From contig DOFS01000230.1 in the NCBI GenBank assembly GCA_003523945.1, positions 1-6,745 on the forward strand: a stretch of 6,745 bases of DNA, written 5' to 3'. The notes below the pieces were generated by a model, which was given only the letters and a program-made list of their open reading frames with translations, searched no databases and was not told where the DNA came from. This document shows positions 1 through 5,442 of this stretch, piece by piece; within the stretch, counting starts at the first letter, position 1; every line of letters begins with the position of its first letter. The translations under genes and the position numbers were made by a program. This stretch comes from Nitrospiraceae bacterium (lineage in GTDB: Bacteria > Nitrospirota > Nitrospiria > Nitrospirales > UBA8639).

Positions 1-816
1 GACCCGGCCAAAATGTCTTTTAAAATAACCCCGCGAACCATCCGGGCTCTCTGCGATCGGCATTGGGGAGTGGGAAGTGACGGCATTCTGGCGCTCACCC
101 CTTCGAAAAAAGCGGACTTTGGTTTGAGGATTTACAATCCTGACGGGAGTGAAGCGGAAAAATCCGGTAATGGACTGCGGATTTTCGGCTGCTATCTGTA
201 TCACACCAAACACACGAAGAAAAAACAATTTACCGTGGAAACCAAGGGTGGTCTGGTTGAAATTCATTTGGATCTCAACGGCCATGGATACGTGAATGGG
301 GCTACCGTCGACATGGGGCGAGCGTCGTTTCAACCCATTACGCTTCCCTGCACCTTACGCGTGCCAGAATTGATTCAACAACCGGTCAAGGCAGCAGGCC
401 AATCACTTCGGTTTACCGGGGTCAGTGTCGGAAATCCGCATTGCGTGGTGTATAAAAAACGGGAAGAACAGTGGACCCGCCAGGACCTTCTGGATATCGG
501 CCCGGAACTGGAAAACCATATTATTTTCCCGAAACGAACCAATGTTCAACTGGCCGTTCCGACCGGACCTCGGGCCATTTCTATTTTGATTTGGGAACGA
601 GGTGCGGGAGAAACACAGGCATCGGGATCCTCTGCCTGTGCGGCAGCCTGTGCAGGAGTACGGCTAGGATTGGTCAAAAGCCCTGTTCGGGTGAAAGCTC
701 CAGGGGGAACATTAGATATTACCGTCGATCCTCAATACAACATCACGATGAAAGGGCCCGTCACTGAAGTGGCCAGAGGAGAAATCAGTCAAGCCTTCAT
801 AGACGGCCTGCGATAA
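1..816 (+). CDS. dapF: Diaminopimelate epimerase family protein (DapF-like), 5' partial, Ser/Ser active-site variant
   Basis: The frame is open from base 1 to the TAA at 814-816. The first ATG (base 13) is probably internal: the N-terminal GNDF segment of DapF is missing and about 20 residues must lie upstream. DapF interconverts LL- and meso-diaminopimelate in the cytosol for lysine and peptidoglycan synthesis, using two cysteines as acid/base pair. Numbering from the ATG at 13, the family landmarks are in order: IRALCDRHWGVGSDG (10-24), NPDGSE (42-47), GNPH (~140), RTNVQ, and ERGAGET (195-201). The glycine-rich loops that hold the catalytic cysteines read EKSGNG and ASGSSACA, so both cysteines are serine (S51, codon tcc at 163-165; S204, codon tcg at 622-624). 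Other substrate-binding positions look intact, so this is not simple decay. It may be a functional variant, a paralogue with another substrate, or a non-catalytic homologue. Family membership is firm; epimerase activity on diaminopimelate is not. Confidence 0.88.
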   Translation, partial: DPAKMSFKITPRTIRALCDRHWGVGSDGILALTPSKKADFGLRIYNPDGSEAEKSGNGLRIFGCYLYHTKHTKKKQFTVETKGGLVEIHLDLNGHGYVNGATVDMGRASFQPITLPCTLRVPELIQQPVKAAGQSLRFTGVSVGNPHCVVYKKREEQWTRQDLLDIGPELENHIIFPKRTNVQLAVPTGPRAISILIWERGAGETQASGSSACAAACAGVRLGLVKSPVRVKAPGGTLDITVDPQYNITMKGPVTEVARGEISQAFIDGLR

Positions 817-1174
817 AGAGTTATCGATCATACCCTCCCAGTCCCGTTTCCTACGCTGCGTTCCGCTTTCGAAATCACCTCCCGAATTCCCGTTGATATC
901 CCATTCCACCAATGTCAGGATCGTTGTCCTGTTTGCTCTGTGGACACGTCAACCATTGCGGTGTGCAATCGGCCGGAGCCCCAACGGCTCCGCCCTCCCA
1001 GGACTTCCCACGACTGCTGGATCCCAACCTGTATCTGATCTTACAGTTAAGCTTTTCTCGGGCGTCGCGCTCCGCAGATCACCTGCACGGACAGCGCAAA
1101 AAAAACCCACGCGTCGCAAACCATGGCCAAACAGGAAGGTTGCCAAGCCTCTGGTCCGCATCTAAATAAGGAAA
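817..1174. other. Convergent intergenic gap, no gene seen
   Basis: This 358-base stretch lies between the 3' ends of the dapF-like gene (+) and the acyltransferase gene (-). Short open frames exist on both strands (for example 893-1165 and 912-1169 on +), but none has a good ribosome binding site or a recognisable domain, and they overlap one another. The only clear structure is the hairpin at 974-992. No T-tract terminator was found for either flanking gene. Confidence 0.6.
974..992. other. Small GC-rich hairpin in convergent gap
   Basis: A perfect 7-bp inverted repeat, cggagcc and ggctccg, surrounds a 5-base loop (ccaac). It lies between two convergent genes, where a bidirectional terminator would be useful. 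However, neither side is followed by a U-tract, and it sits about 160 bases past the dapF-like stop and 180 bases past the acyltransferase stop. The structure is certain from sequence; a terminator role is only a guess. Confidence 0.35.
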
Positions 1175-2266
1175 TCATTTGACATAGCTGAATTTCTTTT
1201 TCAGCCGCAAGATCGGGTTTTCCATCATATGCCAGGAAAACATGGCAATGAAGATGGAAATTGTCGAATACAACAGGAACTGAACCCACTCTGCCGTTGG
1301 AACGACGACTCCCGTTCTCTCGGCGAATGTCAGTGCTATTTTTGGCACGAACCAATGGTACACATACATGCCGTAACTAATCTTGCCCAGATACTGCAGA
1401 AGTGAGAGATCCAGAACCCAACCCAGGGGGCCATGAAATCCTATTGCCGCATTGCCAATGACCCACATAAAGAATAAGCCTGCACCCAATCCTCCAAGAA
1501 TGAATTCTACGGTGGAGGGGAAACCCGTCAGTTTTGCCAGAAGCACCACAAACAGTGCCGTTAACCCAGTGAAAAAGAATAACCAGAGATTGCGGGAATA
1601 TCGCGCCCGCAGTGTTCTCCTTTGAGCGTAAAGAATGGCCAATACCCCGCCTGCCCCTAAAGTATCAAGATGACTTGGGGTCAACATACTGGCTTGAAAG
1701 TGGGTCAAATCGAATCCGACAAATACAAGACGAGAGACCAGTCCAAGCACCATCGTGAGGATCATGGTCGGCAACAACAGTTTGTCGGAAACAAAAAAAA
1801 CTAATAGAGGCCAAAGCAAATAGAACTGCTCTTCAACAGCCAGTGTCCATAAATGCGCTCCAAAACTGAAATCCCCAAGTATCGCAAATTGAATATTCTG
1901 TAAATAGAGAAAAAACCACCAAACGTATTGCCTTAATTCCTGGGAAAAAATCAATCCAATTATGAGGGAAACATAGAAAACTGGAAGTAAGCGAAGAAAT
2001 CGACGCATGTAAAAATGCCACGCCGTTGTAAAGAGGGTCGCACGACTTGATCGAATCCCATGACGGGCGTTCAATAGTATCCCTGTTATAAGGAATCCGC
2101 TTAACACAAAGAACAATCGCACACCCAGATCACCGAGTGGGACTGTCGAAGTTAAAATATTATCTTGAAACAAAAAGTGTTGTAGGTATACGCCCAACGC
2201 AGCTAGCGCCCTCAAGCTATCGAGTTGCGGCATATGGGGCAGTGAGGTTCTGATAGGGCTTATCAT
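1175..2266 (-). CDS. Acyltransferase 3 family membrane protein (OafA/NodX-type O-acyltransferase)
   Basis: This is a complete 363-residue integral membrane protein of the acyltransferase-3 family, whose members move acetyl or other acyl groups onto sugars of O-antigen, exopolysaccharide, peptidoglycan or lipids at the inner membrane. Family signatures appear in order: LDSLRALAALGVYLQH (15-30, with the conserved His30), GVRLFFVLSGFLITGILL (48-65), FYMRRFLRLLP (85-95), WTLAVEEQFYLLWP (140-153, with the Glu pair 145-146) and ISYGMYVYHW (296-305). Hydrophobic segments recur along the whole chain, about ten in all, and the C-terminus is basic (RLKKKFSYVK). Length matches a stand-alone domain without the SGNH extension. 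No good Shine-Dalgarno precedes the ATG at 2266 or Met12, so the start could be either; the conserved domain begins at residue 14. The gene looks more AT-rich than hrpB and dapF and adjoins IS debris, which would suit a laterally acquired surface-modification gene. The acceptor cannot be read from sequence, and no polysaccharide genes are visible nearby. Confidence 0.9.
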   Translation of the reverse strand: MISPIRTSLPHMPQLDSLRALAALGVYLQHFLFQDNILTSTVPLGDLGVRLFFVLSGFLITGILLNARHGIRSSRATLFTTAWHFYMRRFLRLLPVFYVSLIIGLIFSQELRQYVWWFFLYLQNIQFAILGDFSFGAHLWTLAVEEQFYLLWPLLVFFVSDKLLLPTMILTMVLGLVSRLVFVGFDLTHFQASMLTPSHLDTLGAGGVLAILYAQRRTLRARYSRNLWLFFFTGLTALFVVLLAKLTGFPSTVEFILGGLGAGLFFMWVIGNAAIGFHGPLGWVLDLSLLQYLGKISYGMYVYHWFVPKIALTFAERTGVVVPTAEWVQFLLYSTISIFIAMFSWHMMENPILRLKKKFSYVK

Positions 2267-2594
2267 TTTACCGAATGGCCGGGTAACGATTAGTCGTGTT
2301 TTATTTGGGAAGGTGCCATCTTTTGCTGGCCTGTGTGTTACCGGGGTACACCCTGCTCTGCAACTACCCAGGCAGGGCCGGATGATTGAGGACCCCAGAG
2401 TTGTTCACGATAAGATCGAGTGGAGTAATTCTCTGAATAATCCGGTCCAGCGACATTAGGCACCGGGAGCATTTCCGACGAAGATGGCGCGGCCGACAGG
2501 TGACGGTGACTTGGCCGGTGGGAACGATTGATGGCGGCAAATAATCTCATCGTCCCTTTTCTCTTGGTCTCTCCTGCAGTTCCCAGACCCACCT
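2267..2594. other. Intergenic stretch without recognisable gene
   Basis: Between the acyltransferase start and the orphan ORF there are overlapping minus-strand open frames (2338-2592 and part of 2456-2689). They are rich in Ser, Pro, His and Arg, show no family motif, and compete for the same bases in different frames. They may be the decayed downstream part of the orphan gene at 2595-2952. No terminator or convincing promoter for the acyltransferase was found here. Confidence 0.45.
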
Positions 2595-2952
2595 TTAACG
2601 GGAGACCAGGGGTTGCCGGATGGGGCGGTCGTTATGTGCCGGAATCCAATGACAATAATCGGCGCCCAGAGCCGCGCCTGTAATCCCATTTAAGTGGTGA
2701 GTAGCCAAGACATCCCCCCATCGCTTCACGCCCTCCAGTCCACGTGCAAGGTAGCCGTAATCTCTAGGGTCATGAGGCCAAGAGGCAGTCGCGGTACAAT
2801 CTGGATCTGGAAAGTCAGACATATTGGAGTGCAGCGGCCCGACGCCCCATATTCTAAACCTATCGATTTCTTCGGGGTCAGCGATTCGGGGAACAGCGCG
2901 TCGCATGGCTATCGTCTCCCCTGTTATCCCGCCATATTCTAGAAGTCACCAT
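2595..2952 (-). pseudogene. Orphan gene of unknown function, probably frameshifted
   Basis: I do not recognise this protein. The longest frame, 2906 down to 2595, gives 103 residues of ordinary cytosolic composition, rich in Asp, Gly, Pro and Trp (for example DFPDPD, WPHDPRDYGYLARG, GVKRWGDVLATH, ADYCHWIPAHND), with no signal peptide or membrane segment. Its ATG at 2906 has a GGGGAG site 9 bases upstream. The same frame stays open further upstream, reading LLEYGGITGETIA directly into that ATG. An upstream ATG at 2952 has an even better site (GGAGGAG, 9 bases away) but lies one base out of frame and stops after 24 codons. One lost or gained base near 2940-2946 would join the two into a single gene beginning MVT and continuing LEYGGITGETIAMRR. 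The abrupt end at 2595 may be a second frameshift. Alternatives: a short intact hypothetical gene from 2906, or a 24-codon leader coupled to it. Confidence 0.4.
2916..2921 (-). promoter_or_regulatory. Shine-Dalgarno for ATG at 2906
   Basis: Read on the minus strand this is GGGGAG, separated by 9 bases from the ATG at 2906. It supports translation of the 103-codon frame from that start, either originally internal or as a re-initiation site. Confidence 0.35.
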
Positions 2953-2961
2953 ATTGAAGGT

Positions 2962-2968
2962 CTCCTCC
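2962..2968 (-). promoter_or_regulatory. Strong Shine-Dalgarno for out-of-frame ATG at 2952
   Basis: Read on the minus strand this is GGAGGAG, 9 bases before the ATG at 2952. It is one of the two best ribosome binding sites in the window, yet it serves a frame that closes after 24 codons. This is the main reason to suspect a frameshift in the gene downstream. Confidence 0.4.
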
Positions 2969-3004
2969 GCCGGTCATTTTTCATGACAGCTCGCATCAAA
3001 ATTC

Positions 3005-3074
3005 AGATATAAACCGCGGTGCCTCGTGTTCTCAATACCAACTAAGCACTACCCTCATGTATGAGATATAAACC
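3005..3074. repeat. Direct repeat of AGATATAAACC, period 59
   Basis: The 11-base word AGATATAAACC occurs at 3005-3015 and again at 3064-3074, just upstream of the IS3 OrfA remnant. A short palindrome, CTCATGTATGAG (3054-3065), abuts the second copy. The repeats may be remains of the IS end or a chance duplication; they are too far apart to be a target-site duplication of this element. Confidence 0.3.
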
Positions 3075-3159
3075 AGGGGACCCCAATCAACGATCAGAAC
3101 ACTTGTCATGTCGTGTGAAATTTTCTGCGATATCTCCCTCTCAGCGAAAGGAGCCGAAG

Positions 3160-3420
3160 ATGGGAAAGCGGACACCACGGAATGAGGCGCAGGCGTTTAT
3201 GGCGAAAGTGGCATGGGCTGCCGTCAGGTGTGAACCTCCCAAAACGAAGCCAGTCGAGCAGTTTGACGTGCATCTCAATTAGATCCAAGGTTTGAAAAAG
3301 AAATTGGGTGGCTGAGCGGCGAACCGGTTTGGAACTGCCTCAAGGAAAGCAGGCAACTATGAACCGGTGCAGCAAAACCTCCATACCAAGATTCGGTTAG
3401 CTGACGATAAAGTACAATCG
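3160..3420 (+). pseudogene. IS3-family transposase OrfA remnant
   Basis: OrfA is the small helix-turn-helix DNA-binding subunit of IS3-type transposases. The ATG at 3160 has a good AAAGGAG site six bases upstream and opens MGKRTPRNEAQAFMAKVAWAA, close to the familiar OrfA opening (KRRNHSxAFKAKVALAA). Then comes EQFDVHLN, matching the QQFDVHPNQI turn. A TAG at 3280-3282 interrupts exactly there, but similarity resumes in the same frame: IQGLKKKLGG, a second stop at 3313-3315, AANRFGTASRKAG, then LHTKIRLADDK, matching the usual IxxWKKxLxEGAAxVFG, LHAKIGQLTLEND order. Two in-frame stops without loss of frame point to slow neutral decay. Part of the middle (the KTLAEL segment) is also scrambled. 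It cannot encode a working protein. Confidence 0.72.
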
Positions 3421-3543
3421 TATTTCCAAGGTCAGGAAACCACTCTCGGCTTTCAGCAATAGTGACCTTTGCTGGTATTTCCAAAAATCCAGCCCATCAC
3501 AGGAGAGGAAAGGGAGTCGACCGATCGTATTGAGGAGCCGTAG

Positions 3544-3857
3544 GTAAATAGGAAGCTGATTGAAGTACACCTGCCTATGATACCAGGCTATTCAAGGTCT
3601 TTGCGGTATAGAAAATCTGATATGCCCATGCTGCCTCGGTGGGGAGAAACTGGAGAGAAACCCATCAAAGAGAATCATTATCACAAGCCGGCGCAACGCA
3701 GATCCTGGTCACCATACTGAGTGGCCCCAAGTTCGCACCGGTCTACAAAAAAAATCCGTTCGCCAGTATCGAGCCATGTCATAAGTCGGTTCGTGGGTGT
3801 AGGCAAACATACAACGACAAACGCCCTTACAGCGCCATACTCAACGTAGCGCCAATC
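3544..3857 (+). pseudogene. IS3-family transposase OrfB (DDE) remnant, internally deleted
   Basis: OrfB carries the DDE integrase core. The best trace is RQTYNDKRPYSAILNVAP at 3801-3854, which lines up with the C-terminal WRQDYNxxRPHSALGNLAP signature. In the same frame upstream, SGPKF (3720-3734) resembles the NGPEF segment after the second catalytic Asp, but the Asp itself is lost and the spacing to RQTYN is much shorter than normal, implying a deletion. A weaker trace in another frame, RKLIEVHLPMIPGYSRSL (3550-3603), resembles the RLIDExHLxxPFYGSR segment of the OrfB N-terminal part. The open frame continues to 4004 with no further recognisable transposase sequence. The C-terminal match is reasonably sure; the other two are suggestive. 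Confidence 0.5.
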
Positions 3858-3860
3858 CAT

Positions 3861-4155
3861 CGCCATCGTGATGAAAATTCCGACCGGCCGAAGCGGCGGG
3901 AAGTGGGGCATGAAGCATGCTACAGTCTCCTGCTCGAATCGCAGATCTGGCAAGTCCAGCCATTAGCATCCAACAACCGAAATCTGGCTCAATCAATCAA
4001 ATGAAGAGTAGGGAACGAACAAATCCACGATTCGAACCACATGATCCTTGTAAGCGAAAACTAGGTTGACACATAGGCCCAGGATATACTGCAACCACTA
4101 ATCGGACATGCCCAACGAAGAAACGAGTATCCCTAGATCTTCCTGGCAATCTGGT
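3861..4155. other. Intergenic tail of decay zone
   Basis: This stretch separates the transposase traces from the 3' end of the peroxidase gene. An open frame continuing from the OrfB remnant ends at 4004 but carries no recognisable motif. No T-tract hairpin follows the peroxidase stop on the minus strand. No tRNA, repeat or intact gene was seen. Confidence 0.5.
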
Positions 4156-5226
4156 TTATTCCGGTAACTTCGGAAACTCAAACGGAATGGGTTCTCCGGT
4201 TAACGCTTTTAGGAAGGCAATAAGATCTGTTTTTTCTTGCGGCGTCAATCCCAGTGGTTTCATCAAGGGACTCAACTGAGGATTGGCATTCCCGCCTTTA
4301 TCAAAAAAGTCGATCACCTCCTCTAAAGTTTTAAAAGCGCCGTCATGCATATACGGGGCGGTTTCTGTAATGCTTCGGAGCGTCGGAGTTTTAAATGCTC
4401 CTTTATCGCGTTCTCGAAGAGTCACATAATACCGGCCCAAATCCTCTTTCATCGGTCCTACTTGCGGAACGCCGAGGTTGTGGAACCGATTATCCGTAAA
4501 ATTAGAATCGTTGTGACACAGGATGCACCGGCCCTTTCCTTTAAAGAGGGCCATTCCCCGTTGCGCGTCTTCTCCCATTGCTTTGGAATCACCTAAAACA
4601 AACTTGTCAAAAGCCGAATTGGTGGAAATAATCGTCCGTTCATAGGCGGCAATGGCTTCCGCGATTCCCTGTAGACTGACACCGGTTCCAAATACTTTCT
4701 GGAACTCTTCCTCATAGCCTTTTAATTTAGCAATTTTAGGAACGACACTTTCATGGGTCTCGGCCATTTCAACGGGATTATGAATAGGGCCAATGGCCTG
4801 TTCTTCCAAAGAACCGGCTCGACCATCCCAAAATTGAAAGGGATTAAATGCCGTGTTGTACACTGTTGGCGACTGCCGCCCTCCCCGTAACCCTCCAACG
4901 CCCACTGAGGTTTGGTTGGGATCGGCAAATCCCGCAACAGGGTTATGACAAAACGCACAAGAGATCGCGTTGTTCTTGGATAACCGCCCATCAAAATATA
5001 GCTGTTTTCCCAGAGACAGTTTGGCCGCGTAATTGAGGTTGCCGGGAGGCTGTGGAACAACAGTCGGCAAAGGACCAATGTCGGGAACCGTATGGCCATC
5101 AACCGTGATCATTCCCACTGCTGAATGAGGGCTCGTTTCACTCCCTATTCCAGTGGAAGTGACGCTCAGTCCTACCAGGATTGTGCAAAGCACTGTGGTC
5201 AGTTCCCTTTTGATTGCTGGCTTCAT
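4156..5226 (-). CDS. Periplasmic di-haem cytochrome c peroxidase (CcpA/MauG family)
   Basis: This is a complete 356-residue protein of the bacterial di-haem peroxidase family, which reduces hydrogen peroxide with electrons from small c-type cytochromes, or in MauG-like members carries out long-range oxidation. A basic N-terminus followed by a hydrophobic stretch (about residues 9-28) indicates Sec export to the periplasm. Two c-type haem sites are present, CAFCH (90-94) and CILCH (234-238). Family landmarks include LGKQLYFDGRLSKNNAISC, GFADPNQTSVGVGG, PTVYN, QFWDGRAGSLEEQA (bridging Trp133), PVEM, APYMHDGAFKTLEEV (281-304 region) and a closing LTPQEKTDLIAFLKALTG. The start is supported by AGGAGG at 5237-5242, ten bases upstream. 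Compared by eye with Pseudomonas CcpA, the distal His of SVGHG is Val110, and the axial Met (Tyr in MauG) is Phe308, so both expected sixth ligands appear absent. It is divergent from hrpB and has no co-transcribed partner in view. Confidence 0.93.
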   Translation of the reverse strand: MKPAIKRELTTVLCTILVGLSVTSTGIGSETSPHSAVGMITVDGHTVPDIGPLPTVVPQPPGNLNYAAKLSLGKQLYFDGRLSKNNAISCAFCHNPVAGFADPNQTSVGVGGLRGGRQSPTVYNTAFNPFQFWDGRAGSLEEQAIGPIHNPVEMAETHESVVPKIAKLKGYEEEFQKVFGTGVSLQGIAEAIAAYERTIISTNSAFDKFVLGDSKAMGEDAQRGMALFKGKGRCILCHNDSNFTDNRFHNLGVPQVGPMKEDLGRYYVTLRERDKGAFKTPTLRSITETAPYMHDGAFKTLEEVIDFFDKGGNANPQLSPLMKPLGLTPQEKTDLIAFLKALTGEPIPFEFPKLPE

Positions 5227-5236
5227 TCCTTCTTCC

Positions 5237-5242
5237 CCTCCT
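5237..5242 (-). promoter_or_regulatory. Shine-Dalgarno of the peroxidase gene
   Basis: On the minus strand this is AGGAGG within a purine-rich run, ten bases before the ATG at 5226. It fixes the start that gives a proper signal peptide. Confidence 0.7.
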
Positions 5243-5345
5243 GATCAGTTTGATGCCGTTCCGATGTACAAAACCCCTTCAATAATTCAGTTTACCCTGA
5301 TTGTCCGCATAATAAAAAGACAATTGCCACATAAATACTTAAGAG

Positions 5346-5372
5346 AGGTGCTCCCACCTGATCTTTTCAGGT
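5346..5372. promoter_or_regulatory. Two mutually exclusive hairpins in the peroxidase/hrpB intergenic region
   Basis: AGGTG (5346-5350) can pair with CACCT (5355-5359) across a 4-base loop. The overlapping ACCTGA (5356-5361) can instead pair with TCAGGT (5367-5372) across a 5-base loop. The shared middle arm means only one stem can form at a time. On the minus strand this would lie about 120-145 bases upstream of the peroxidase ATG, inside a 5' leader if transcription starts further up. No U-tract follows either stem, so it is not a classical attenuator. It could also be nested DNA operators. Confidence 0.3.
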
Positions 5373-5383
5373 AAATTCTTATC

Positions 5384-5402
5384 CAACAATTGGGCATTGT
5401 TG
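5384..5402. promoter_or_regulatory. 19-bp interrupted palindrome, candidate operator
   Basis: CAACAAT (5384-5390) and ATTGTTG (5396-5402) form a perfect 7-bp inverted repeat with a 5-base centre (tgggc). It sits 40 bases before the hrpB start and 158 bases before the peroxidase start, a position where a dimeric repressor or activator could control either gene. It does not match any operator consensus that I know well. Function is inferred from symmetry and position only. Confidence 0.35.
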
Positions 5403-5442
5403 AGAACCTCTGATTTGCCATTCCACCTTCAATTAATTTTGC

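Larger units (their letters stand above)
3160..3860 (+). mobile_element. Degraded IS3-family insertion sequence remnant
   Basis: The OrfA-like start at 3160 and the OrfB C-terminal signature ending near 3854 lie on the same strand in the order orfA-orfB, with the OrfB trace in the -1 frame relative to OrfA, as in IS3 elements. The distance is only about 0.7 kb, whereas intact members run about 1.2-1.5 kb, so a large part of the OrfB catalytic core is deleted. Several stops and indels break both frames. I could not identify convincing terminal inverted repeats or a target duplication, so the boundaries given are those of the recognisable coding traces, not of the element. Confidence 0.6.

Noticed and set aside
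1067..1105. GCGCT...AGCGC inverted repeat followed by eight A residues
   Set aside because: The A-run is on the wrong side for a terminator in either direction, and the 21-base interior makes the stem weak.
912..1169. Small + strand ORF with a CLLCGH zinc-ribbon-like start
   Set aside because: Only one Cys pair, no ribosome binding site, and an equally long overlapping frame; composition looks like random translation.
2391..2420. Minus-strand frame reading LDLIVNNSGV, reminiscent of the NNAG motif of short-chain dehydrogenases
   Set aside because: No Rossmann glycine motif or catalytic YxxxK lies at suitable spacing, the frame stops shortly after, and the surrounding residues do not fit the family; likely chance.
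4029..4038. GGTTCGAATC on the minus strand, resembling the T-loop of a tRNA
   Set aside because: The flanking bases do not form the 5-bp T stem, and no anticodon arm, acceptor stem or CCA is found around it.
4066..4090. TTGACA followed by TATACT, promoter-like on the + strand
   Set aside because: The spacer is only 13 bases, far below the 16-18 needed, and there is no gene downstream on that strand before the end of the convergently oriented peroxidase gene.
4722..5102. 126-codon frame on the same strand inside the peroxidase gene
   Set aside because: Out-of-frame shadow of a gene whose real frame carries both haem motifs and the whole family signature.
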